Source: Entamoeba invadens IP1
Taxonomy: Eukaryota; Evosea; Mastigamoebida; Endamoebidae
Length of the DNA: 64,000 bases
Assembly (NCBI RefSeq): GCF_000330505.1
Contig: NW_004443763.1
Span: 213,570-277,569, forward strand
Reading direction: 5' to 3'
The notes under the pieces: model-generated
The model's database searches: none
Seen by the model: only the letters and a program-made list of their open reading frames with translations
Told to the model about the DNA's origin: nothing
In this document: in pieces, positions 20,937 through 32,339 of the stretch
How positions within the stretch are numbered: position 1 is the first letter of the stretch
How the letters are laid out: the number at the start of each line of letters is the position of its first letter
Position numbers and translations under genes: made by a program

Positions 20937-21683
20937 GTCACATTTCAACATTCTGTATGTTGATTGTTCTTATATAATGGAATTTCATTTTTATTTTTTT
21001 TATTTGTTTTTAACTGTTTTTTATTTGAATTTTTTATTCAAATTTAATAAGACTATAATCTGAAATTTTTATAATAAATTAAAACTACTTTTATAATAAA
21101 GATACAATCATCTTGTTGTTTTTAATTAATTTGTTAATAATTAATTATTTTATAAAAATTGAAGTTTTTTTTTAATTACAAAACTTCAAAGTTTTTGATT
21201 CGTTCAATTGATGTTAATCCTAAATGATATTATTTAATAAATTATTAAAATAGTTTCAATAAACAAGTATTAAAAAGTAAGTTTAAGACAATTATTATGG
21301 ACAGAAAACTGCAAGACATATTCATTAAATTCTCTTTTTTTAGCTTTTTTGTATTTTCATCCAAAATAGATCATTTATTAATATAGTAATAGTATATATA
21401 CTATAAACATTAGTTAAAAAATCTCTGAAAATAGACAACATTTGCAGAAAGAATAAACAATATCTTCCTAAAAATGTCATTTATTCAAAATTATCTCTTT
21501 ATGTTGTTTTTTGGTCTTTTAATACATTAAAAATAAAAAATAAAAAAAAATCGAACAAATATGCAGAAATGGGTCAATTGAAAAAAAGGAGAAATGGCAA
21601 CAGAAAATACACAGAAAGTCGCTTACTTTTAACACCAAGTCTTCTTCAAAAAGAGTAAAAAGGACTTTAAAAGTTAAGAAGAG
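20937..21683. other. AT-rich intergenic region
   Basis: About 0.75 kb of AT-rich sequence. I see nothing in it beyond presumed UTRs and promoter. Confidence 0.5.
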
Positions 21684-23043
21684 ATGGAATTCAACAAGAC
21701 AAAAGAATCACATCTCCCCGAAAATCCAGCACCTCTCAATTTAAGAGATAAAAAGTCAAGAAAGTCAATGACTTCCTTTCGGCTCCACATTTCTCCAACA
21801 AATAGAAACTCTCTTTCTGAGGATCTTTTAGGCATTTCATTTCAACAAAACAATAGTTTGAAGTTATTATATTAATTATATTAATTATATTATACTATAT
21901 TATACTATATTATACTATATTATACTATATTATACTATACTTACATAGTACTGAGTTATAGTACATATCTATCAAGGAATAGTCTGGGACATATCATTGA
22001 ACGCTTCAAACACTTTAATTGCCATTGGTGGAAAAGAAAAAAGCGTTAGAGTCCATTCTCTAAGTAACCACGAAGTGAAAGAACTAGTCACCACTTTTGA
22101 GTTACATAAGAATGAAGTGATAGTAGTTACATTCTTGGAAGATAACAAAGTTTGTTCATTTGATGGAGGTAAGGAGATGTATGTATGGGATGCTTTGACT
22201 GCTCAAGTTATACACAATTTTAAACTCGATGACGCTTGTTTGTCGGCAAAGTTCGATGCAAAGACACACAGACTGGTGGTTGGGTTAATGGATGGATCTT
22301 GTTTAATATTTGACACCATCACATTGTCGGTAATAAAGACTTTTAAACTTGATGAATGTATAACTGCAATAGATTTTTTTAATTATGAAGGTGAGACTCT
22401 ATATTTTATTGGGACTCTAATTGGTTCGGTCTATATGATATCTGATACTGTTTGTTTTTATATTAATATTCTTATAAATAATAATTTAATAATAATAATA
22501 ACTAATATTTATAGTATAATATAATTTAATAATTTAATAATTTAATAATTTAATAAAATATATATAATAAAAATAATAATAATAATATTATTATTATATT
22601 ATAATATTAACTATAAGAAAGAAAAAACCATTAATCATAGTATTAAAACTATTAGAAATAGTAAAGAAGGACTTTTAGTCACTTCTGTTGTTGCAATGAA
22701 GAACACGGGTATGATCATAGTGACATACCCTGATAAAGTCGTTATGAGTTCTTTGGAGACATTTGAAGAACAAGCGCGATTCAAAAACGCGTTTTCGAAC
22801 ACTTTTGCAATCAAACCCGAAATAACACAAGATGAAAAGGTGGTGTATGTGCCTTCAAAAAGCGGAGCTTTGTTCTTCCCATTCATAACACGTGACACGC
22901 CAAAGAAACGAGTTAAGGAAATTCCAGGTGAATATTTTGCACTTGGAACGGACAAAACGGTGATAATGAAACAACTTGAAGATAAATGGTATATAGTTAT
23001 TGATATTAATGGCTTTGCATCTATATTTAATTGCAACTATTAG
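21684..23043 (+). CDS. WD40-repeat protein, at least three exons
   Basis: Exon 1 is 21684-21855. Intron 1 (21856-21961, GTTTGA...TAG, phase 1) joins to exon 2, giving ...SFQQNN-I-HIYQGIVWDISLNASN. Exon 2 runs to 22449, where a GTTTGT donor follows GSVYMISDT. Exon 3 begins near 22618 and ends at 23043. The exact second acceptor is unsure: an AAG at 22615-22617 is in phase, but TAG acceptors nearby are not. The protein shows WD40 blades: KSVRVHSLSNHEVKELVTTFELHKNEVIVVTF-like, MYVWDALTAQVIHNFKLDD and SCLIFDTITLSVIKTF. The short Ser/Lys-rich N-terminus (about 57 residues) is not part of the propeller. Function unknown; WD40 proteins usually act as scaffolds. I am confident of the fold and intron 1, less so of intron 2. 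Confidence 0.65.
21889..21940. repeat. 10-bp tandem repeat inside an intron
   Basis: About five copies of ATTATACTAT lie within intron 1 of the WD40 gene. Copy-number change would alter only intron length. Confidence 0.85.
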
Positions 23044-23715
23044 TGTGTTATTTATCAAATTATTCTATTATTATTCTATTATTATTATATTATTAATTAT
23101 TATTATACTATTAATTATAAATAAAATTACTTGGTGGTTTTTATTTTTAATTATTAAACGAAGAGAAATTACGAGGTCAAAAGAGGTATAAAAATTTTGA
23201 ATTAATACCATGAATTAATTCATAGTGTTCTATTAATATATTTAATTTTATTTATTATTTATAATTAATATAAATATATATTATATTATCAATTCAGAGG
23301 TAATTGCATTTTATTGTTTAAAGATTATTGTGTAGTCTTTGCAACGCATTTGTTGTTTTCAATAATTTGTTTTGATCAAGTTAATTATTCCTTTCGACTT
23401 TGATTTCAAAGAGAAACTGATTGAAAGAAGTTGAAATTGTTTTTATCTTGAATGTTGAATTGTTTGTAAACTCCAAAAAAGTTTTTATGAGAGTGTAATT
23501 GTATTGTCATAGTGATATAATGAGTATATTTACAATTTAAATTCTTATAAAAAGAATAATTATAAACAAGTAAATTCTTTATGTTTTGTGTTTTAAATGC
23601 TCAATTAATTAGATTCAACACTTTTGAATTTGAAGGTGTTTGTAAACTGTATCAAAACGCAGTTGTTGTTTATTTATAAACAAAATTAAACTTTAAAAGA
23701 ACAACACATACTGTT
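23044..23715. other. AT-rich intergenic region
   Basis: Nothing recognised in about 0.67 kb, apart from a probable promoter just before 23716. Confidence 0.5.
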
Positions 23716-24594
23716 ATGTGCCATTTATTCAAAATATTCATTTTATTTGTTGTTATGAAAATTAATGGCCAACCAAGTAACAAACGTTTCTTTCCAAAAG
23801 GTCCAACAGAAAGAACACCTTTACTCCAAAATGAAGGTGAATTTGATTCAGTTGACTCTGTACAAAGAAGACCAACAGAACAACGTGAATCTTTTTTTAG
23901 AAGGTCAATTCGAAGATTAAGTGGGAGAAGTCAATCAGTGGGGCTTCAGTTCCAAGACAAAAGAAGTGCACCTTTAACAGAAGAGTTAATTACCGAATTT
24001 CTATATCTTGAAAAGTTTGGGGATATGTATAGTGTCAATTTACAAAACTTAATGCACCGAATGAAGCGACATGAAGTTATTTACGAAGGCCAAGAAATAA
24101 CAAATGTTCAAAGAATATCACAAATAGAAGCAGAGTTATCTGCTTTTGCAACTGAAATATTGAACGAACGCAAATTGAAATATCAAACAGTAAGGGAGTT
24201 ACTCAATTTTATGTGCAACACATACAACTTGAAAGAAAAGGCTAATCCATACACTCTATATTTCAAAAAACTTAAACTTTTCTTAAATAACATCAAAATA
24301 ACAACTGGAATTACTGAAAAAAGACAACTCAATTTGAGGCAACAAACTGCACTTCATGTTAAATATTACAGAAACCATTTAAAATGGTTGGAAAAACTTC
24401 GACATATCGAAGACTTAAAAGAAGATGCTTTTCTCAAGAAGACTGTAAATATAATTAAAAACTTTATTAAGACACATGAAAAGATATTAAAGTCGTGTGG
24501 ATTTACAGAACAAGAAATGATGGACATGAACTTGCGACCATTTAAAACTAAGTTTAGAAGAGTACCCAATTTGAGATCATTGAATGATAATTAA
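23716..24594 (+). CDS. Uncharacterised helical protein (weakly DH/RhoGEF-like)
   Basis: A 292-residue protein that I do not recognise with confidence. Residues 1-18 are hydrophobic (possible signal or anchor), although an in-frame ATG at codon 14 would remove most of this. A basic Arg/Ser-rich part follows (about 45-75), then about 200 residues of helical, Lys/Leu/Glu-rich sequence. The stretch from LTEELITEFLYLEKFGD resembles the first conserved helix of DH (Dbl) RhoGEF domains, and the length is about right, but the later conserved DH blocks are not evident. Entamoeba has many divergent RhoGEFs, so that is the favoured guess. It could also be an unrelated helical domain. There are no introns and the coding frame is complete. 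Confidence 0.55.
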   Translation: MCHLFKIFILFVVMKINGQPSNKRFFPKGPTERTPLLQNEGEFDSVDSVQRRPTEQRESFFRRSIRRLSGRSQSVGLQFQDKRSAPLTEELITEFLYLEKFGDMYSVNLQNLMHRMKRHEVIYEGQEITNVQRISQIEAELSAFATEILNERKLKYQTVRELLNFMCNTYNLKEKANPYTLYFKKLKLFLNNIKITTGITEKRQLNLRQQTALHVKYYRNHLKWLEKLRHIEDLKEDAFLKKTVNIIKNFIKTHEKILKSCGFTEQEMMDMNLRPFKTKFRRVPNLRSLNDN

Positions 24595-24752
24595 ATATTT
24601 TGTTTCAATTATATTCAGATGTTGTACTAGAATTGTTCATGTTGAAAAGACTTCTGTATTATTGAATTATTTATAAAGTATTTTACTGTAATGCTGTTGT
24701 AACACACTTAAACATTATAAATTTAAACAACTTGAATTAATATAACATAGAC

Positions 24753-25700
24753 TCAATCTTCTATAACTATAGAATAGATGTAACACACATTTGTATTTAT
24801 CACTTCACTTCCATTTTCACATGTATTGATAAATACACTCTGTTTTATATTTCTTCTATTCAAGACTATTCTATTTTCTTTCTTCGGACCATATTTAGCT
24901 TCTTCAAAAGATGATGGTAATGGATAAACATACACAAAATTTCGAATAACTTCTGGGTTGTTTTTTAATAGAAAAATATAAGGGATATCGACTTGCACTT
25001 TATTAAATCTGTTGTCGACCTTAAAATCGTTAATAACTTCAAGAAGTTCTTGTCTCCACTTTTCAAGTGATTTTACTTCGAGTTTGGTATTAAGCAAAAT
25101 GGTGTTGTATATTTCTAAGTTATTTATTAATCGAAATATATTATTAGCTTCCATTATAGATAAAACAACGGACTTATTAACTGACTTGTGGATATCACTG
25201 TGATTCAAAACGTCTTTGATGTAATTTACAAACGAATGGAAGATCATTTTAAGTTCAACGTTCATTAAATTGACTGTGTTATAATTTCGTAGTGAAATTG
25301 GTAATGAGAGTCCTTGTGGTACAACATATTTTCCCGAAAAGATGTTGTACTTCTTATGAAAAAGTAATGCCATATTTAAAGGTACAGAATATCTTTCGCA
25401 CCAATATGACAGTTGAGTAGTGTTAGTCATATATACTTCAGTCTTATTATTAACAAAGATAACATCTTCAACACTTTTAAAGACATCTAAATTACCAAAC
25501 ATAGAAATAGAGTGGAAAGTAGTCAATGAGTTCATTGTAGTCTTTAAGAACATTGAATGTATCTGTGAAACCACTTTTTGTGTTACATATCCTCCATCTC
25601 CTTTAAAAGTACTTTTCACAACATAGTCAACTTGTTTTTGGCTTGGTGTCTTCGACGACAAACACTCTGAAAGTGCTATACTCAACTTCACTCGGTGCAT
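24753..25700 (-). CDS. Uncharacterised protein
   Basis: A complete 315-residue frame on the minus strand with balanced amino-acid usage and no low-complexity bias, convergent with its neighbour at 23716. I see no signal peptide, membrane span or known motif. The N-terminal quarter is Ser/Thr-rich; the middle (about 130-240) looks helical with many hydrophobics and N-x-T/S sites. The ATG is the first in frame. It may belong to a family found only in Entamoeba. Confidence 0.6.
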   Translation of the reverse strand: MHRVKLSIALSECLSSKTPSQKQVDYVVKSTFKGDGGYVTQKVVSQIHSMFLKTTMNSLTTFHSISMFGNLDVFKSVEDVIFVNNKTEVYMTNTTQLSYWCERYSVPLNMALLFHKKYNIFSGKYVVPQGLSLPISLRNYNTVNLMNVELKMIFHSFVNYIKDVLNHSDIHKSVNKSVVLSIMEANNIFRLINNLEIYNTILLNTKLEVKSLEKWRQELLEVINDFKVDNRFNKVQVDIPYIFLLKNNPEVIRNFVYVYPLPSSFEEAKYGPKKENRIVLNRRNIKQSVFINTCENGSEVINTNVCYIYSIVIED

Positions 25701-26302
25701 TCTAAGTAATTGTATGAGTTACATTTGAATTACATTCAAATGTATGAAGCTATTTCGGTACAATTCTTTTATATTTGTTGTAATTATATAATGTATCATT
25801 AATTATAATACAGTGTTCGTATCATTAATTGTTAAATCAATAACTATTAAGTAAATTATAGTAAATTTTATTATTAAATTTTAGTTCTGTTGAATTTAAA
25901 CAAAAACACTTGTTTTGAGAAAATTCTATTCTAAAAATAATATTATATTATATTAATACTATATATTATTAAGATATTATCAAAAAATATTATTGAGAAG
26001 TTGGTTATGTTGAAAATACCATTCAACTATACTCAAATAAAAAAAGGCAACCATTCCAACATGGTAATTTACAAGTTCTTTAACTATAATAATAAATAAA
26101 TTTATTAATAAATTATAAAAAAAAATAAAAATTATAATTAATAATTATATGAATTGTAATAAATAGATTATAATGCTTTCTTACAAATTTTCTTGGTGTT
26201 TATTGAAACTAATCAAAAAGAACTTCGACTTTATTTTTTTTATGTTTTACTAAAAATTATAATTATAAAACCAAAAAAATATGATAATTACAAATCACTC
26301 AA
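25701..26302. other. AT-rich intergenic region
   Basis: Nothing recognised. An ATG-started plus-strand frame at 26193-26393 is mostly antisense to the last exon of the gene below. Confidence 0.5.
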
Positions 26303-29300
26303 TCACAAAATGGCAAAACGAGCCACAATCGCAACAATCAGTGCTACAGCAATATATATAACAAACCCAACACGACTAATTCTTTTTTCATAAAAGTCCA
26401 TTACCTTTTCTTCCTCTTTTTTTCCTTCACACCGTTTCATTCGGACTTTCATCTTTGTGTTAATAGTTTTTTATTAATAAATATATACTATATTATATAA
26501 ATAGTAAATATTAATAAATGTATAGTAAAAACAACAAACATCTTCAAACGCATCGACAATCGTTGTTTCACTTACACCTCCCATATTAAGTGGTATTGGT
26601 CGTATAACCCCTCCAACCTCGACTATTCCATTCGACGTTTCCGTGTCCTTTAAATCGGTTTTAACCCGCCACGTTCCGCATTTCATCTCAAAATGGAGAT
26701 TGTCGATGACTTCTCTTTTCTTCTCCTCAATTTTTTTGCAGATCTGGATATATCGTGGAAGTGCATCTTCTCCTCTCAAACACTCTCTTTGAACTTCTCC
26801 AAACAAATTTTGCTCGTCAAGAAATGTCCAATAGGACTGACACAACGTGTAGATCTCATAATTGTTACAATCTTTATCTCGCTTTCTTTCAGAAACTTGA
26901 GTGGTGACGACGTTCGTTCCGTCATTCTGTTCTCCGAAGATTCTCTCTTCTATTCGTTCCGTCCGAAATCTCAAATCCGGTTTTGTGTCATTTTGCTTCG
27001 CATAAACGACAATTTGTCCATCACTTTTGTGATCTTTCCCACGAAGACAAAACGCAACAATCACGTTGTCAGATTCAATCGAAACCACTTCAAATATCCC
27101 AAAAATCTTCTTCTCATTTTTTTCTCTTTTTTCATCACTTTCGTTTTGTCTCACTTTATATAACACTTTATAAACTTCACCTAGAACTGGAAAAACATAA
27201 TCACGTCCTAATAAGCGCCCAAGACTCACTTTTCTTTTCTCATTTCTTCTTTCATTTTGTGATTGGAATACTCGATAACACTCCTCTAAAGCCAGACTCT
27301 CTAAAAGACAATATATAACATTACTTCTCCCAATCAATAGATTCATTACTCCTCTTTCATACACAACAGGTGTTTCTATATCACACTTTTTATAAAGGCT
27401 CACACACATCAAAGATTTGATCAACTTTTTGTTTGTTATATCTATTGTTGTACTCGACCGTTCCGACTCACTCATTTTCTTTGACGTCTCTTCTTTATTT
27501 CTCAAATATTCTATTTCAGCTATTATTGTACTCCTCTCGTTCTCCAAATTTGCAATCTTCTCTTTGTATTCGGTTATCACTTTTTCGCTCATTATATTAT
27601 TATGTTTTATTGTTTGTAACTTCTCTTTCTCATCCGACAACTTTCCTATCAAATCGTTTTGCCTTATAATCTCGTTTTCTTTTTCTGCGACAAGAGCTGT
27701 CAATCTCTCTATTTCTATTTTACTTCTTTCTTCTTCCGTTTTAAATGCTTCAAGATCTCCGTTCATTTGCGTCATGTTCTCACTCATCGTTTTGCTCAGA
27801 ACTTTCATCACTTCAATCTCATCTTTTAATTCGACATTTTCTTGTTTCATTATTTCTACTACTTGTTTAAAGTCATCCTCCTCTTTTAACGCTTTTTCTC
27901 TCATTTTTGTTATCTCTGCTTGAAGTTCCATAATCTTGTTGTCATTTATTTCGTTCACTTTTTGCATCTTTTCAATTTCGGTTTTGTTTGGTGTTTTTTC
28001 AATTTCTTTTTTCAATCGCATTAACTCCTCACTTTGCTCCATTCGGATCTTTTCGACTTCTTCACTCAATCTCTCTCGACTCATCACTAAATTTTGAAGA
28101 TCAGAAATCGTTTTTTGAGTGTCCATTTTCGTTTTTGTATAATGTTCTTCCTTCTCCTGTAATTTGTTTTTGAGTTCTTCGATTGTTGTTAAAAATTCAA
28201 TTTTTTCTGTTTCGTATTTTTGAACTATTTCTTTAGTTTCTGTTTCTATTTTTTCCTTTTCAGTTTGTTCAAAACTGTCACTTTTGGGAGATTTTTCACT
28301 TTTTTCGGAGCAACTTGTTGTTATTATCAACTTGCTCAATTCTTCTGGAGATTTTTTCCCCGAGTTTCCCGAAGATTGGCTTCCTTTTCTTTTCGAATTT
28401 GTTGTTCTTTTCACATTTTGGAGATTGTTCAATTCGGGTATTTCACATGAAACAACTCTTTTCAATTTTGTTTTATCCTTCTCGCCGCTCACACGCTGCC
28501 CACCTCTTTCGCTCTTTTCGGACTTCTCACTCATATCATCAGAGATTTCGGAACAACTTGTTAACTCATCAGACGTGTCATTTTCCGAGATTGAAGGGTC
28601 GAAAGGTTCAGCACTTATAAGGGCGCCCCAGACTCTCCAGACCAGATCGACAGTTGCTTTAATGGTAGTCAACCATTTTGAGACTTCGCTTTGTTCGACG
28701 CAGAGACAACACAAGTTCTTATAGTGGTAGAGTCTCTTCTCATCGAATCCGACTCTCAAGAACAAATTGTCTTTCCCTTGCAGGACTATTGTGTTCTTTC
28801 TTGTCTCGGAGAGCTTCACAGTGACGTGCAACAAGTTTAAGATACACAGCGCCTTCTTATCGACGACGTCTTCTTTGTTCTCGAAGACTAACAAGAGAGG
28901 TGGCGAGACTATGACATAGACATTAACATATTTCTTCCGTATTGTTTGTTTCACTTTCATCTGGACGTTCCCCGCAAGGGTTTTGTTCAGTTCGATTTCT
29001 TTGAATATTTCGTCCAAGTTTGTCTTCATGAGATGTCCGACGTTCTTGAAGAGCAGTTGGATCTTCGACAACTTTGCCATTTCGATTGAGTTTCGCGTCG
29101 AAATACACAACGCGGACGCCCCGAGGTCTTTGTTGTATTGCGTTTTATTCACAAAGAAGTTTTTCCATCGTGTGAATGAAGATTCAGTGGAAAAATAAAA
29201 TCTCCGAGACTCGTCTGAGACGGGTTTAATAATTATAGAATAAGTAAAGGTCCCAATAGCTTCGGGTGGAATTGTTTGATCAACTTCACTTGATGCCGTG

Positions 29301-29437
29301 ATCTCGGAATTCAATAAAGAAAACGTCACTTTTTTTTCATGAAATAACTCCACGGTTGTGCCAGTGATAGAACACCAGACCGGTAACATTATATGGGCGT
29401 GCGGTTGATAATAAAACAAAACGCCTTCTTGTGACAT
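26303..29437 (-). CDS. PH-like / coiled-coil protein with probable C-terminal membrane anchor
   Basis: Exon 1 is 29437-26540. A GTTTGT donor lies right after ...VDAFED; without splicing the frame ends in AT-rich filler (VCCFYYTF...). Exon 2 (26452-26303, AAG acceptor, phase 0) would add 49 residues: a basic stretch and the hydrophobic helix VGFVIYIAVALIVAIVARF at the C-terminus, suggesting a tail-anchored or ER/organelle membrane protein. Residues 1-100 and about 160-265 resemble PH/GRAM-type beta domains (FYFSTESSFTRWKNFF; KYVNVYVIVSPPLLLVFENK). A Ser/Lys/Glu region and a long coiled coil (about 395-660) follow, then a globular C-terminal region (about 670-960). The layout recalls lipid-transfer or tethering proteins of membrane contact sites, which is inference. 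The exon-2 acceptor is non-canonical, and the exon could belong to a separate small protein. Confidence 0.65.
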
Positions 29438-30035
29438 TCACTTGTGTTTCTTCGAGTTTCAAAGGAGAAAGAATGTTGCTTGAAAAGACCTCTTGCCTGT
29501 TGGAGTTATTTTTGTGTTTTAGTTATCTGCTTGTTTATTTACTAAAGATACTATAATTTAATTAGAATTTTAATTAGTTAATTAAGTAAAGTTTATGTGT
29601 CCAGTAATGTCGCTTTTTATTACAAATTTTGGACAAATTAGGCAAAGGTGTTTCTTTTTCTGCCAACTCTATTGTTTGATAATAATAAAAAAATGGAAAT
29701 AGTAGTTAATATTAGAATTTATTTATTAAACTAAACTATATTTTTTTTAAATGATGATTTATGATGTATATAAATGACTAAAATTAAATCCTTAAATTAG
29801 TCATGTTTCAACCAATTTTGACTTTGATACTAAAAAAGAAAAAAGATGGAAAAAAGGAAACAAAATTTATTTTGATGTTTGAATACTTCGAAAATATTTA
29901 TTGTTATTTTTTTAAAAACAATTCAAAAGTGTTTTTTTTATTTTTTTTGCAATATAATTTAATTAAATTTTTTTATAGTATAAAAATAATTACAATATTT
30001 ATATTTTATAGTAAAAAATAATATAAATTAAAATA
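29438..30035. other. AT-rich intergenic region
   Basis: Upstream of the PH/coiled-coil gene. No gene is supported; the plus-strand open frame at 29803-30021 is AT-driven low complexity. Confidence 0.5.
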
Positions 30036-30317
30036 CAGTAGAAATTCTATCTGTGTGTGGTTTTGACCAATCAAAAGTGATATACACACCGATAGAATAT
30101 AATGATTTCCCACATATTTGGCACAAAAACCCGCAAAAATAATGTCAATTGCAAATTTGTTTTTATTTTAAAAGAGTAAAGACTTGGTAATAAAAACTAA
30201 AAAAGAGAAAAATTATCAAACAAAAATAAATTCAAAAAAGATAAAAAAAGAAAAGCAGAAAATGCTCCTTTCAAAATATTAAACTTTAAATGATAATAAA
30301 AAATACACCGAATTCCA

Positions 30318-30353
30318 CACACCAATCACAAGAGCACGCTTGTGATTGGTGTG
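30318..30353. repeat. Palindrome inside the HSP70-carrying element
   Basis: Two 15-base arms, CACACCAATCACAAG and its exact complement CTTGTGATTGGTGTG, are separated by AGCACG. The arm contains CACACC, also found in the element ends, so it may be a remnant of an inner terminal repeat from a nested element or a structural hairpin. Confidence 0.75.
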
Positions 30354-30371
30354 ATGAAAAAATCGATTCCA

Positions 30372-30860
30372 CAAAACTTAACAATTTCAGCAAGAAAGTC
30401 ACAGATATTTACGACACATGCAGACAACCAGCCAGGCGTGCTCATCTAAGTCTTTGAGGGCGAGGCATCGATGACATCACATTGCAACCTGTTTGACAAG
30501 GTTGGGTTGTTTGGTATCTTATTAGCACCACATGGAGTCTCACAATTGAAGTCACATTTGACACAAATGCAAATGGGATATTAAATGTGTCGCTGAAAAC
30601 GAGACAACAGGAAAGAAGACTCTCAAAGGAACAGGTGGACAAGATGGTTGCAGACGCAAAATAGTTCAAGGCAAAGGACGACAAGATGATGACTTTTAAG
30701 GCTAAAAATCGACACTCACTTTATGCTACCGTGCAATAACACAGTGAACAAGCAAATTTTTTCAAGGTTATCAACAAAATACAGAGAAGCAATTATCAAA
30801 GTACACTCGAGTTGTAAATTGACAAGAATCCGCACCAAAAGTCCACGTTTTTATACAAAA
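30372..30860 (+). pseudogene. HSP70 fragment (substrate-binding domain), decayed
   Basis: One plus-strand frame from about 30372 reads [24 protein letters not shown], stop, then VFEGEASMTSHCNLF. This matches the HSP70 substrate-binding domain pattern ([28 protein letters not shown]). After a frameshift it continues as IEVTFDTNANGILNVS, then RRLSKEQVDKMVADAK, stop, FKAKDD and AKNR, again the HSP70 order (VTFDxDANGILNVSA ... RLSKEEIEKMVxxAExFKxED). The match ends near 30860. It has at least two stops and two frameshifts, so it is a dead copy. It carries neither the ATPase domain nor the C-terminal tail and is enclosed by the transposon ends. Confidence 0.85.
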
Positions 30861-31120
30861 ACACAATGCGTTGTTCTTATTCTAAACAATTAAACGATTT
30901 AAAAATACACAATATTATTTTATGTTTACACGTGTCACGGTTTTTTCTCAAAAAAAACAAAAAAATACATTTTGTCATTTTTCTTGATTGTGGATAGTTT
31001 TACAAATTTCATTATTTTTTAGTTTTTTTGCCAGAAATTAAAAAAGAAAAGAAAAAAAAATTTACACACCTTGGGAAAACCATTTTCATGACTCCACACA
31101 CCATGATAGAATTTTTACTG

Positions 31121-32339
31121 TATAACACTTTTTTCTATTAAAATCTATCGCAAAAATAACTATCATTAACAATTCAGTAAATTTTTTTATCGCATTGATT
31201 TCAGAATTTAATAAATTCTCACTAATATCTAAGAAATTGAAAAAAAAAAATTAATCAATAATTATAATAGTTAATGTATAGTAAATATATAATAAAAGTA
31301 TTAATTTGAATATTTAAAATACTGTATAGTTTAAAATGGTTTTGATAATATTAAAATAAATACCAAACATCAATAGAAGAAGACCAAAATGACACAACTT
31401 TTTAAAAAGAACTGACACTGGACGGAATAAAATAGTATCGCATCAATGTGAATAGTAAAAAATAGTAAAAAAAGTAATACTTATTGATATAGACAAGTGT
31501 GTTTGGTGTGTTCATGTAGTTATTATTTAGTTATACAACAAGTAATGTTTTGTTGATAAGACAATTTGAATTAAGTGCATATTAACATTTTTTACAATAG
31601 ATTGAGTAAAAAAGAACAGACAATCGAATTCAATGAATTTAAAAACAGCTAGATTTTTGGATTTTTAATAATAGTAAATTTTTTCTCAAAAACAATTGAC
31701 ATCTTTTTCATTGTTACCATTGACATTGATGTTGACCCTTATATTTATCAGATTGTATGATTATGTTGTTAAAGTAATAGGTATTCAATCATAAATTGTA
31801 TACCTTTTCATTTATTTTTGGTTTATGTTTAGGAGTGTGTCATTGAATAACTGATGCAAACATTTGAAATACATATTGACTCCCTTCTTCAAGTTTTTTG
31901 CAAGAACTTCTTATATTTTTCTCATATTACACTTAATTAAACAAACTTTATACTACACTTTATAAATGATATAATTAATTGGATTGTTTGACGTATTACT
32001 TTAAAAACTGTATTATTTTTAATTATAAAAAACTCGTTTTTTCTTCAGACGTTTGTTGATTTGGGTTGGTTTTTATTATCTCAACAATCATTATATTAAG
32101 TTCTAAAACCAATTCAATAATTTTTATTTTGTTGTTATTTCTAAAACACTGACACCATTTGCAAATGTCAGTGTTTTTGGCCTATTTCACATTGGAAAAC
32201 ATGAAATATGACATAAAGAACATCATTAATAACGAGAATTAAAAACAATGTTGTTAAATGTCCTATCAAAGCCAAAATGTATCATCACACCCAACGTTTT
32301 TAAATATTAAATGAATTTTGAACGACTATTTACATATAA
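31121..32339. other. AT-rich intergenic region
   Basis: About 1.2 kb in which I see no coding frame, RNA gene or repeat worth naming. Confidence 0.5.

Larger units (their letters stand above)
30036..31120. mobile_element. 1.1-kb Tc1/mariner-type element carrying an HSP70 gene fragment
   Basis: It begins CAGTAGAAATTCTATC and ends with an inverted copy ending GATAGAATTTTTACTG, followed inward by (C)CACACACC-type sequence. The inverted repeats are about 26 bp. TA flanks both ends (30034-30035 and 31121-31122), the mark of Tc1/mariner/pogo transposition. No transposase frame is present. Instead the centre (30372-30860) is clearly derived from an HSP70 gene, and a 36-bp palindrome lies just before it. 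The element is thus non-autonomous and carries host-gene sequence, comparable in concept to pack-type transposons. Confidence 0.8.

Noticed and set aside
26693..29198. Plus-strand open frames rich in Phe/Ser/Leu
   Set aside because: Antisense to the coiled-coil gene; composition is the complement of Glu/Lys codons.
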